NCBI RefSeq assembly: GCF_947623445.1 | Contig: NC_135244.1 | Coordinates: 4,278,001-4,342,000, forward strand | Direction: 5' to 3' | Length of the DNA: 64,000 bases | Source of the DNA: Clavelina lepadiformis | Taxonomy: Eukaryota; Chordata; Ascidiacea; Aplousobranchia; Clavelinidae | Part shown: positions 1-21,220 of the stretch, piece by piece | How the letters are laid out: every line of letters starts with the position of its first letter | How positions within the stretch are numbered: position 1 is the stretch's first letter | Program-made: the position numbers and the translations under genes | Notes under the pieces: model-generated | What the model was told of the DNA's origin: nothing | What the model saw: the letters and a program-made list of their open reading frames with translations, nothing else | Databases searched by the model: none

Positions 1-1439
1 GTTCTATTTCTAACTGCCTTTATATTAACAGCAAAATGTTTCTGGAAAGCGGTAAATATTGAGTCATCGATATGAAGTCACACTTAATTTATACTGACTG
101 ATGTAGAAGTTGAAAAGTTTCAAAGAAAAAGCACTTTCGATGACGTTGTTCAGACAATTCATTCAGATGTAAACAATAGCAATTTAGTAATAGCCTGACA
201 TTGAGATATAAATGTTATCTGTTACTACACTTTGATGTAGGTTAATACACAACAGTCATTTCAACGATTTTCAATTTCTTTTTTATCCGTGTGTCTGCTC
301 TAATATAGAGGAATTTTATGGCTAATAGGTCAAATGATCCTTGCAATCAATCAATGGTAATTAATATGGTTCACATTGTTGAATGTCAACAAGAATTGGA
401 CTCAACATCTTGCCTGTTGCTGTAGGTGTCACTGGTGTTGTATTAATAGGGTTAACTTCTGTCTTCTATTTTACCATTTATTTGTATGTTTTGTTCAGTC
501 TGGGCATGTGCTATACCGTACAATGTATAAATATGCAAATTACCATATTGCTCGTAGCTATGAAAAAATTGCCTACCTAGGTTGTCACTTAGATGTTTTG
601 CCGTGAGTTGAAGTTTAATTTTAGCAACTTCTCCACCTCCGATTCATATATTACTTGACTTCCTTACATTGCCTTTTCTTTTTCCATTTGGTTTAATTTT
701 GCAAAACTTGGCAACTTCAGCTTAGTTTGTGTATGATGTATGTTAGAAAACCTCACTTAGTCTAGCATTTTATCTTAAATTTATATAAAATAAAATATGT
801 TTCATGCAATACCTAAAATTAGTTTCTTTACACACCCATCGACCATATGTCCAGTCAATAAGCATACAGGGTTTTTATGATAACCAACTCCTTACTTGTT
901 AAAAATGGTAGCTTTGGCTAAAATTCATCAATAAAGTTTTATTTTTTTACCATTCGTGTTATAGGAACTTTTCCCATTTGAGATTACTTCCTTTCATTGT
1001 TGGCATAGAAACACATGTTGTGCAAAAAAATAAGCATTCCCTCACTGTAGTAAGAAATTTTTCTTTTTTATTGGTTTTCCCAGGATCCCAGTATGTATGT
1101 GATGGAAATCTCGTATTGGACAAAGCTGCAAAGCACAGGAATTAATTATGATAACCAAGTTGCCTGTGGTAATAGTTTAAACAGATTGAGCTTTTTCTGA
1201 CTTCTGGTTTAGTAGATTTGTTGCAAAACTACGGTGCAGAGCAAAGCTTTCTAATCTGAGTTAAGACTAAAGCAGGAAATTTTGAAATACAAAGTCATTC
1301 TTCTTTACAATGTGTAATTAATCTGTTCAGTAATTACTCAACATAGCATTCATTGTGCCACCTTTTTGTAAACAGATTAAGGGGCCTAGTTGTTTTAGGT
1401 GCTGAGTGATATAGCTAATTAGTGTCAGTTCTGGACACA
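1..1439. other. 5' flank of the RNF38/44-like gene; no coding exon recognised
   Basis: AT-rich sequence upstream of the first coding exon I can support. Non-coding first exons and the promoter of the RING ligase gene probably lie here or further left, but I see no clear TATA box or CpG-rich stretch. Open frames around 376-606 are short, overlap in different frames and have no splice context. Sequence near 1084-1170 has an acceptor-like and a donor-like edge and could be an untranslated exon; this is only a possibility. Confidence 0.4.
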
Positions 1440-10159
<8,720 letters not shown>

Positions 10160-13100
10160 TGTGCTCTCAGGCGTCATCTCGCGGTCGCTGCAAAGTACAA
10201 ATACTGCCCGTTTTTTGGCTGCTTTGAGGATTTTTTGTCACAGCGGCTCACGTGATGATTTCTTGGCTGTTACGCCTTTGTACATGCTAATTCAAAGCAA
10301 CCTTTTATTCCTGTAGAGCCTCTTTGCGATGCCGATCATTTTTTTTCTTTCCTTAATTTCAAAATGGCAGAACCTTGATAGCTTGACTGTGATAATTGCT
10401 TGCGTACACTAGTGTTTTTGCCGCTTTATTAACGTAGGGATGTACTTCATATTCGCGATCTTTCGCTCTTGATTCAAATGAATTTTAATGCATTTAAAAC
10501 GGTTTTCCCGCAACCGTAGTTAGCAACTCACAAATCCAATAGCGTAATACTATAGTCAAGATCCGGTTTTGACCGGTTTGCGCCAACTGCAACACGTGGG
10601 ATTTGGTGTCGGTCTAAATTTCTTGGTAAGTGTTTTCTCGGTGTTAAGCGAAAATATTACGATTATTATAGTGTTTGAGGACCACGCCAGAAGTGGTACA
10701 CCTAGCGAATGCCGCAAACCCAAATAATTTAACTTATCCGTTTTTTGATGAACATTAACGTTTTTGCCAGCGATATTGTTTCGTCATTTCAAGGTCATCA
10801 TGATTGACGGCAAATTTGTCATTCTCATGTCACCTACAGAAAATTCGCTTCAATCACAAACTTGATTTTCACTCAGATTAATATCGTGTTCTTTCCCGCC
10901 GCCTGAAACACGACCGATCCCAACTATTGGATATATGTGGCGACTATTTCGAAATATGAAGTTCTCCTTCAATCACGTCTACCTCTTGCGTAGTATGCTA
11001 GGGCGCCGATCAACTAAATTGAACGTTTAAAGTTTGATCTAAAATTATCAAATAATAACGTCAAAGGTCAACTTAAAATGCTGATAGTAATAATGCAATT
11101 AAGCGAATAAGAAAAGGTTCACCAAAATACACAGCATTTATTAATCCCCCATATTGCACGTTTTCAAACTACCAAACTTATTTTATACAAGATTGCAAGG
11201 TTTTTTTGTGATTTGTACACGTAAACTGTATTCGTTTTAGTAATTGTCACTAAATAATAATTATAATTATTTCCTAACTCAGCACTGCACGCCACCGTCG
11301 TCACAGTTTATAACATGGCGCGCTTACTCGCGATGGTTTTACGGTGGTCGGGTTTCAAATTGTTTACTGTCCGCGTTTTTGTACTTGTAGGACGGTTTTA
11401 GGCCGTCGTCAGCTTAAAAGTTTGTGTGAGTGTTGTCGAAGTGCCTTCCAGTTGTGTAGAAAGATTGTCATATTTGCTAGTGAACAGGTACGTGTGAATG
11501 TAGGTAGGAATGTTGTTGTTGTTTCCATAAAACATCATCGCCATTGTTTGAAGTTCGACATCACCCGATCAGTTAAAGCCATCGAGAAAAACGCAGTTCG
11601 TGCGATTATCATTTTACTTTGCTAATTCCGTAACATTTGATTAAATTCGCAATTTACTGGTGGTGGCCACCACATCCTTTCCGTCCTCGCATGCAGTTAT
11701 GTAATGATTTAATGAACTACTCGATGACTTTGCGCGGCTTTTTCTAGGATCGTTACGTCAGATTATAATGATTTCGTAATCATGAACTATATCGTAGATT
11801 TCTCTCGGATCGCATAAAATATGTATGGACGGACTGATTAGTAGAAATCCCAAGTTTAGCGCCCAGGCCAGGCCACGTATGACTTTGTATTGTCGCCGTT
11901 ATAATAATCCAGTCTTTTACAGAATCACATCGTTGGCTACGTCAGAGCAGCGATGATGCAGTTTTTTTCTATGATGTCACAATGGCACTTGTAATTCATT
12001 TTCGTAGTACGCTTTTTCAATTCCATTTTTCTTTTGTTTTATTGTCGTTGGTCGGTCCTTCCGCTCTTGTTCTTTGTAATTTCGATTGAAATTATTTCAT
12101 TTTTTCGTTTTCGTTTGACATTCGTTTGCCTAGTATGAAGTAGTACTCACCTATAAACGATTGCATTAACCATTGTAGTGGACGTGTGCACGTAAATGCC
12201 TCGAATAATTTGCATCCTTCGCTTATCCAGCAAACCGCCAACTCATAAGATGAAACCTATTGTCAATAGTCAATGTATTGTGGTCTTTATTATCAAAGCA
12301 ACAAAGTTTCTTTCATTAGAATGCAATTCCTATGGTGAAAGGTTACAAGTATTTTTTCCAAGTTCGTTTACGATCGTAAAGCTTGCAAATAGAACCCAAC
12401 TCAGATCATTATATAAGGGCACCCCATCACAGTGTTTCCACTCATTGTTTATATCTTCGAAGCAATTAGTATTTTTTGTCACAGAAGCTCAATTATCATG
12501 TCACTGTTGCCTGGGTATGTCTTCTCTTGAACGACTTGTTATATATTCATGGACTATAATCTGGGGAATATGAATGAAGTGTGCTTTTGCGCCGGCACCG
12601 TAGTGGCTGTGTGCGTTGTCAGCGTATTTGTTGTTTTCGTTAGGATTAACAAATGCAATTTAGTCGTGGTCGTCGGGCGAAGACCAAATATTTGGAATAA
12701 TTAATTCTATATGCAAGTATACAGTACATTGGCATCAAGTAAAATTGTCAAAACATCCACAAACGATGTTGCAGTATCCTTCATTTAAACCAGTAAAAAT
12801 GACAGCATGTACCAAGCTACTTGTATATTTGACAAAATGTATTTCCATTTCTCTTCCGTAAAAATTTCTTGCTTGGTTTTCGATTTGTATCCTTGCTTGA
12901 CGTCTCGATATTTTCAACAGGAATTAACATTTGCACCCCCTTGCATTTTCTAGTTTGTGTGGCTGTCATTCCGTGGATCTTGTTATCTTGCAATTTTCGA
13001 GCGTGTTTTGTTGCCTCATTAATCGCTCTTTCGCGTAATCGGTTTTGTAGCGAAGTGCTATCATCATATTGCAGTAGTTTGTGTGGAGTTTCTAACCAGC

Positions 13101-15424
13101 CAAAAAAGGAGCCATCGTCATACGTTTGCGTATTTTGCCGGATACCCGATGTTCGATTTCCGCGCGTCGGTCGTTTTGGGCTCCGAAGTTTAGAAGTTTG
13201 ATATGCGGCTAATTAATACGATGGAAGTTTTGTACTTTCCGTGAAAAAAATGATTTCGTTTCAACGGCTTGTGCAGATGGAAGCTAAAAGTTGAAATTTG
13301 TAAAACTTGCAACTCGCAGATTTTAAAACTTATCGTGAAAAAGCACATCTCTGGTATATGCTGTTTACAGATATCTTCAAGCATTCCTAACTAGGGGTTT
13401 GCCTTTCATTAAATTTTCATGATTTTTTGTGACTTAGCAATCTTTCAAAGCCAATTTTGATCGAGTTGCTTGAAATTGCGACCACACAAAGCAAGACTTT
13501 TCCATAATAATGATGCGATTGTGTGATGTGTTTGATCCATGCTGCCATCGTGTGATGTTACGTGTTCGATGATGATTGGCTCAATAAACCTTGTCACGTG
13601 TGACGTCAAAATCTGCTTTATTTTTTAAGTATTACGTTATAATCATGGTCATCAGTTTTCTGAATAGGCATGGAAACCATAATAAGCATGAGGAGAGAGA
13701 ACGTTACCGAGAGATATTGTATCATTTTGGTTACCCTGCTTATTTAGCATCAAATAATCACTTCTGTTCGCTCGTGTTTTTATAAAAACTTTGGTTGGAA
13801 CATCTCGTATTTTATCATGGTCGTATTGTTATTAAGTTTAGACAGTATCATGACAGTAAAAGTTTTCTACAGAACTCCATAACTTGACTAACCATAATTT
13901 TGTTTGAACTCAAAAACACACAGGAGAGAGCCATACTGCCTTTTTCGGTTATGGAATCACAGAAGCGATGCGAAAGGCAAATTTTTTTTTAAAAAGCTAT
14001 ATTACAATATCAATACAATATCCATGCTGCAAAATATTTTATTGAGCACTCGAAAACAGAGTATGCAAGTTACAAACAAGAAACGCTTGTCACGTTCTTT
14101 GCTTGGCTCGAACTAGGATTTTTAACGTTTCAAAATAAAACCTACATAGTTATTCAGCAGCTTTTTACAAAAAAATGGGTTAATGGTGAGCGTGTATGTT
14201 ACATGAGTTTCAAACTGCTTCATTACAAAACGTTTTTACTGTCAAATGCACGTTTAAGGTTTACATTACTAACTTTTCCGGGCTCTTACAAACACGGAAC
14301 ATGGCTCGGGGAAGTCCGTAGCAGGCGTTCTTATGTTGTCCCGTAGTATGAGATATTTTTGGAAACGGGCAATCTCTGACGAGCCCTGCTTTCCACTTCA
14401 TTGTGCATCAATTGCGTCAACAAACTGGTGCAAAAAGCAGCCGAAGCTGTTAGTGGCATCCTTAGAACTCAGAAAAAGGTCTGATCGATCCCGAATTAGT
14501 TCCTCCGGGTATTGCTAATATTTTGCTAACGAGCGCTCTTGTCAATTCAACCAACTCGCTGAACAAATATCGTGGAATAAAACACTTCCCTCGAGGAATT
14601 AGTGTATTGATTTTTCGGTCTTTTTAGCAGGAAAGGCTAAACCTAAACTTCATTAAGGCTTTAGAAAACAGCCTGCACTTTTATCGTATCCCTTCTGAAA
14701 ATATAAACCTTGTTGCTTTAAGTAATAAACATGCCTTGCGTGGCAAATCCCTTGCATTGATTGTTTCGTGGGTCTTTGCGCTAATTTGTCTATAATTAGA
14801 TCGTTATGCTGTAGTAGCGAAGGTTAGATTTTCACCTTGATATTTTATAGGCCTACACCACGGAAAGTAGTTGAACTCTATTTGAAAACGCTGAGCACCC
14901 GGGTGATATAACGAAGGTAGTTTAAATTGTTATAGTTTCACGGAAAACAGCCCTTTTTCACGTCGCTATGTTTGTGATATTATCATTTTACTCGTTTGGA
15001 AAAGCAACTTTGTGATTATATCTTTCGAAGTAGTTGCCGAAATCCAGTCTTTCTAGAAACAAACTGTAACTTTTTACCTCTCATAGCATGCCAGTCTGGT
15101 TTTAGGAAGTTCCAAGTGCGCCTATATAATCTCCTATTTTAAATAAACACAAAAGTGCATAGGTTGAAGGTTGCTTATAACGTCATCGAGCTGTTGATAG
15201 CACTTATTCAGCACCTAGCGGCGCAATTTCGTTTTCGGTTCTTAAGGCTACCTTTAACACCTGGCCTTTAGAAATGAACGTGAGAGAGGGAAAAGAAAAA
15301 GGAGACTCTCTTCTTTGAAGTTAACAAGCTCTCTGCGATATAAATAGTTGATTATTGTCCGCCTATGATGTAAAGTTATTCTGGTGCTCCATAGAAAGCA
15401 ACGGTGCAGGAGAATTTGGTAACT
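10160..15424. other. Spacer between the RING ligase and receptor genes
   Basis: This 5.3-kb stretch should include the 3' untranslated region of the RNF38-like gene and the promoter of the receptor. AATAAA-type hexamers occur near 13584 and 14577, but none can be assigned. The open frames here (for example 11344-11625, 12196-12573, 12869-13201) are short, have no recognisable motifs and do not chain through compatible splice sites. I see no transposon ends and no RNA gene. Confidence 0.5.
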
Positions 15425-18400
15425 ATGGATGACAACCAACTGAATTCAACCATCGCTGCGTCAACGATAAACAGCACGGCTGAGCTGCCAGTGATTTCAG
15501 AGAATCTTAACTTAACAGTTTCGTGCATTTATCTTTTGATCTTTGTGGTGGGCCTAATTGGCAATGGAATAGTGCTGGCGTTTTTTATGACACGTGATCG
15601 TACGAGGGTCCGTCACAGGGAAGGGTCGGTCGCAAATGTGCTAATTATCAATCTGGCTATCGCGGATTTCATCTTTGTTGGTGCTTTGCCGTTTTGGGCC
15701 ACCGAAAGATTTCTTCAGGGAGAGTAAGTTCCAATGTATTGTGTTTATATTAAGTTTTTTTTTAATAGATTAGTAATAAGCTAATACTCTAACTACAGCG
15801 CGTGTTGGCATATTGATGGTGTCTATAGAATTTTCTATAACGTAAAGTTTACTGAAACGATTTAGCGTACTGGCCTATACGTTTTGAAAATTTCTACGTC
15901 AAAAAGCCTTCCTTGATTCTATACAGGATTTTTATATTTGAAGCATAAGAACCCATGCCATAAACTAAGCCATGCTGCAGTCTAACTGAATAATCCCGAC
16001 CAAAGCAATGTGTGATTTTCGAAGATAGAAATTGGCTACAATTTTTGTAGCAACAATGCAACTATTTGTGAATAAATCTGCGGAGAAAAGCCCCAGACTA
16101 TGGCGTCAAATTCAAATTGGCGGCGGAAGAAATTAAGCGAATGTCTCTTAATAATCGTCTCTAATGGTGCTTTAAGTTTGATGTCGCACAGCGGGGCATG
16201 CGATAAAAGAAAGTTAAATTAAGTTATCAGAGAACTTTTAATTAATTTTCAATCGTAATCTAATTTAGGCGATTAAGCCCGGATCAATTAATTGTGATAA
16301 AGCACAAACGTTAGATAATATTCAATGATGAATATAAATAAGGTGATTCTACGTAAAGGTGGAGGTTCGGAGACTGGGGATGCAAACTTCTCAGTTTTGT
16401 GTCTCTCCTCAACCTTTACGGCAGCGTCTACTTCTTGGTGGCCATGAGTATTGATCGCTTTCTCGCCGTTGTCTACGCCATTCAATCGCGAAATTGGCGA
16501 ACTCCACGCAACGCTGTTTTCGCCTGCGTCGTCATTTGGCTCCTTGCCAGCCTTACTGCATCTCAAAGCTTATTTTTACGCCAGGTTAGTGAAACGGTTG
16601 CATTTTAACTCTAGTTTTATTGATTTTGTCGATAATTATTGACTTTAAATCGGATCAAAATGATTTGTTTTTGATTTGTAGGTTAAGCTCGCAATTGATC
16701 TCATTGGTGCTGTTCGATATTTTCTCAACTTTGCCCTCAAAATATTTATTAATTATCAGAAAACTGAATTCCATATTCCACATCGACAAAAATCGATTTC
16801 CTGTTTAATCAGTTTCCGTAACCTCCATTTCGTCACATTTGCTTAAAATAAGTTCGATGATATCTGTTTTGTTTCAAGATATTCATAAAACAAAGAGGCT
16901 CTTTTCTTACAGTAGATTGGAGCATAATGGTGACATGATCACCTTTTTGCGGAAACATTAGTTGCTATAGTTTGAATGGTACTTTCAGTTCACTGATTTT
17001 TTTCCATTTCGTCTAAAGCATTTAAATATGTCAGTCATGTTTAACAAAAACACATCATTTATTCCACATCAAAATGCCTTTTCATAACCTAATAATTTAC
17101 AGTACATGCTACAGTTGTGTTATATCTTACCCTTAATGTTGAATCACGAGATAGTGCACACTACGTTCTTAAATAACATACCACCCAACCCGCTTTGCAG
17201 ACAATGTCAGAAGGCGGAAGGGAAGTTTGCCGGTGGCAATTTACCCCAGAGATTTTAGATGCTTATTTTGGGCTACGGACGAGTCTCGGTTTTTTTATAC
17301 CGTTTCTGATCATAATCATCTGCTACATCACCATCATTATCAACTTGCGCAGAAGATCAGAGCGGAATAGCGCTTCAGGAGTGACCGTCATCAACATACA
17401 GCACAAGGTAAAATCGGCTTGACGGGTGGGTCCTACCATAAATAAAGCTGCATATTAGTGACGAAACAATTACTGAAAAGTTTTATGTGACAAATTTTCA
17501 ACAGTTTTACTTTAAATATTTTTGACTGACGGCATTAATAGAAAATTACTTATTACGTAATATGGTGTTTGTAAAATGTCGTAAGATATTTCTTTCTCAA
17601 TGCATGCTTACAGTCATTAATAATTTTTTTATGAAAAGTATTTTCCATGATGCGTAGAAACGACTTCTTAAATTTAACAGTTGCTTAAAATCGCCCAAAC
17701 AACTCAGTTAAGTTGTTAATTACAGTTTTGCGTGGCATAACTATAGAGACCTATTTCATAAACTAAGACTAGACAAAAATGCCAAACAGTTGTTTACAAA
17801 ATTTATCACAATTTTTTTCCTTCATCTGGTATTAATTGGTAGAAAATTTGCATTTTTTCCACCTTTAGTAATTTTGGGTGGATTGGCTTTGTCGGATTTC
17901 ACTCAACGTTAGGTTACTTTCATTCGAAAGCTGCTGCAACTTTTAACCTACACCAGTTATGTGCTTTATTATTGGCTTCTTGGACCATAGAAAGGGCCCA
18001 TAACCTAACGCCATGGACTTATAGAAGTCATTTCAGAATTATTTGAGACGATTTACGATTAATTATCAAAATCAAAATTTTTTAAACTTTTTTAAGGTCA
18101 CACGGTTGGTTCTATTTGTAATCACTGTGTTTGTCGCATGCTGGTTACCCAATCATGTCGTCACACTGATCATTGCGTCCATCAAGGATGACGTGGTCGA
18201 ACAAAATCGTTTAAAACTGACAGTAAGTAAAAGTTAGTTGTACCCATGTTGTTCCACTTTTAACCTTGTTATTGAATGTTTTATCAACACAACTTTTTAA
18301 TTGGTAAAACAAATGGTAACTGGTATTAACAAAGCTATAATGTCTTTATAAGAATTTAAGGTATGAGTTCTCTTAATTTTGTTCATAAAGAATGTGGCTG

Positions 18401-21220
18401 AAAAATTTTTGGCTGCATCAAATAAGATCATTAAATGTCCTATATGGCTATAGTGAAGTAAACAACGCCCTTTTTAAAATGAGCAAAAACTTAAGTTATA
18501 ATTGCATTTCGTGGCAGTGCACAGAGAGCCCGGTGAAAGCTTTTTAAGATTTTTACGTTTTTAAAAGATTAACTGCAGCGACTTAGGAGCTTATAAAAAC
18601 ACAGTTAAGGCTTTTCGATTTTCCCCAAAAAAAACTATACACTGAGCGACTAGTCTTCATGTCACGTAGCCTACTTTTGCTTTCGCATTTAGTTTACCGC
18701 GGCAACTTCAGCATAAACATAACATAACATAAAAAACTTTAATGTATTTGACAAAATGTTTGATAGTCTTTTGTAATTCCTCGTCTTTGAACATCGTATA
18801 CGGTAGCCCACTCGGGCAAAGCTACAGATTTTCAAGTGGTTACACAATGTATGTCTGCAAAATATTTAGATTAATTGCAAATTCTTTAAATTGGTTTCAC
18901 AAATTCTAAAATGGAAATGTTTGCGGGTTTCTTTAAATTAGGTACAAAATGTTTAAATTAGTTACGCAAACTTTGATTAAGTCTTTAAATCAGTTGAAAA
19001 ATCTTTGATATACAGTAATTCATTTATTTTATTGCTTGTCCGAATTTTTAAAGCAGATTAACTTGAAGACAATACAAGAAATATACAGAGTAGTTTGTCG
19101 ATTATATACAGTGAGTGCACTGTATATAGCCTACTGTATATAACTTCATGTAATCAATATCACCAGGTGAAAAAATGCAAGCCCAGTAAACACGGTTAAA
19201 AACTTTAAACACAATTTTTATAGTTTTTTAGATTAGATTAATGACGGCTTCATCGTAATATAGGATTCATTAAATTTTAAGTAGACTGGAGTAATCTCTA
19301 TACAGCATGCTGATTTGGACGATATCCGAAACCCTTTTTCTGCAATACAGCTCCGTCGGTCGGGTGAATATTTAGCGCTAATTGGAGATCTTGTTTTATC
19401 AGAAACCCATCTTGACGACCGTCAAGATATTATCTTTTCGTCATGAATTTTTGATGGGGTTTGCTTTTGGAAACATATTCCAGCCACCTAGGAACATATA
19501 AACAAACACGCGTCACTGTTATGGTATTTTTACTTGATTTGAATATATTTTTGAATTGTCTGCGCTACTCACTTAAGTTTTAAAGATTTCCATGTCAACA
19601 TTTCATCGCTTGAAATTCAGGTTAAGCTATTGAGTGTTTGTTTGATTCTTTGTTGGACTTTTCGTGGTTACGTGACCTAACTGATGGAAAAATTGGCTTG
19701 TAAATAATGCGTTTAAAAACTGGATCGTTTAAAATGCTGGAGTGGCAAGCTAAGACAAAAATTAAATTAAAAATAAGCCTGCCGTAAATAGCTTTTCTAG
19801 CTTTGTTCATCTTCTTAAAGTTGGCTGCACTCTATCAGCTATTCAAAACTTCAAGTTTGACAAAATTAATATTTGTCATTATGGCAAAGTATAGAGTTAA
19901 AGTTTTGGAGCTTATTATTAAGTTTAATAGTAATATCATCATCATTATCAATTATGATCATTTCATTTTTTATTCAATTTAAAAAGTTTTGAAATGCAGA
20001 GAATTACTATTACATTACTATTTACTATTTAATTTACTTTACTATTACTATTACTATTTGACATTACTATTTAATGCACTTTTTCAAATTAAAAATGGAT
20101 ATCATAGACAACTGATAGTCAGATTTGCTTCAGCCAAAAATTTTTTGCTCTCGCTCTTGCAGGCAACAGACATTCATCAAGACAATGGATTGCCTGTTGT
20201 AGAATATCGTAAAAAACGATGTAACTTGCTCTTAGAGCATTTCTATATAAAAAATTCAATAAGTTAATTTTTGAATACCGCTAGTTGCTATAGTTTTGTA
20301 TGTTATCCCTTTCTTCATAACACCTTTAATTTTTTCAGGAGGCGATGCTTTGGTCTTCTATTCCAGCTTACGCAAACTCCTGCACAAATCCCATTCTCTA
20401 CGCTTTCATAAAAGATGATCTTAGATTAGAAGTGACTAGAAAGGTAACATTCGGTGTTATGGGAGGAAAGTGTTTTGTGAGTTATAATTTATACTCAGAA
20501 CAACTACTAGAGCCAAAACGTATCTTTTATTCAAACACTTCAGTTTGTTTTGGCTCTGGTGTTGGCTCCGCGTCTGCTTTCATGTGTTTTTCTCCGTCCA
20601 CATCGTCATTAATATGTGCCTGGTTAAAAGTTAAATTGTTTTTATGTGCGAAAAGTTTAGGTTTTTCCAAATATAAATGTTTTAAAAGTTGGCAACTCCT
20701 AAAACTTTTGATATCGCCATCATGCAGATAAGAAAATGTTTTGGACTTACGACAGCTCCCATGCGTGCTGCGGAAGAGGAAAAAAGTCAAGTTGAAACCG
20801 TAAAATACAGGTGCTCTAAATACTAAATACATGTCCTTTTCAGGCTACGTTGGTCCATTGGACACCATGGAGAGAAGTAGCAGTTTCTCATTTTGTACAT
20901 TGACCTACCACTTAGTATTGTGTGTTATTTTGTACATTCATTTGGAGTTCTAACGGGTCATTTTGAACTCTTCTAGAAAACACCTTCAACGTTCAATTCA
21001 ACTCAATAACCCGACGTTGAGTTGTGAAGACGTGACAGTTGTGTCGCCTGTTATCGAACGAGATTTTGACGCTGGGAAAGCAAACGGGTCAATCCGAAGC
21101 TCGAAAGCAAATTTTTTGCTTTATGAAAATGAGATGCGCTCCGATGAAGAAGGGAGTGAAAAGTCTTTCAAAATTGTTGATGCGTCAGTTGTCGATCACA
21201 CTGGGGCTACATCTATTTAA
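15425..21220 (+). CDS. Class A GPCR, angiotensin/bradykinin/chemokine receptor-like, 7 exons, 429 aa
   Basis: Exons: 15425-15723, 16359-16584, 17201-17407, 18097-18222, 20339-20443, 20728-20810, 20977-21220; phases close exactly. It should be a plasma-membrane receptor for a peptide or chemokine-like ligand, ligand unknown. Seen: three N-terminal N-glycosylation sites (residues 7, 16, 29); TM1 with GNGIV; TM2 with NLAIAD and LPFW; ECL1 WRFG then the disulphide Cys (CK); TM3 ending SIDRF, so DRF replaces the usual DRY; a Cys in ECL2; TM6 with CWLP; TM7 with NPILY. The Cys lies 25 residues before the DRF Arg, as in the family. The sixth exon gives RKCFG after helix 8, a possible palmitoylation site, and the last exon an acidic, Ser-rich tail. 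LPFW and the NLYGSVY/SIDRF block recall bradykinin, angiotensin and chemokine receptors. The frame opens upstream with GTG at 15404; the true start is the ATG at 15425. Confidence 0.93.
20003..20071. repeat. TTACTA-rich microsatellite-like tract
   Basis: Degenerate repeats of TTACTA/TTACTATT lie in the intron between receptor exons 4 and 5. This is simple sequence with no coding significance. Confidence 0.7.

Noticed and set aside
383-580. Hydrophobic 65-residue plus-strand frame resembling a membrane peptide
   Set aside because: It overlaps another frame, has no splice context and lies in AT-rich flank where chance hydrophobic frames are common.
12196-12573. 125-codon plus-strand frame in the spacer after the RING ligase gene
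   Set aside because: No motif, no compatible splice partners, composition like the spacer around it.
15404-15424. Upstream extension of the receptor start
   Set aside because: The frame opens with GTG; the first ATG is at 15425 and precedes the glycosylated N-terminus.
16288-16566. Minus-strand frame over receptor TM3-TM4
   Set aside because: Antisense shadow of exon 16359-16584, whose plus-strand frame has clear GPCR motifs.
20345-20731. 128-codon read-through after receptor TM7
   Set aside because: It reads past the donor at 20444 into intron; the exons at 20728-20810 and 20977-21220 restore phase with a proper helix 8 and tail.
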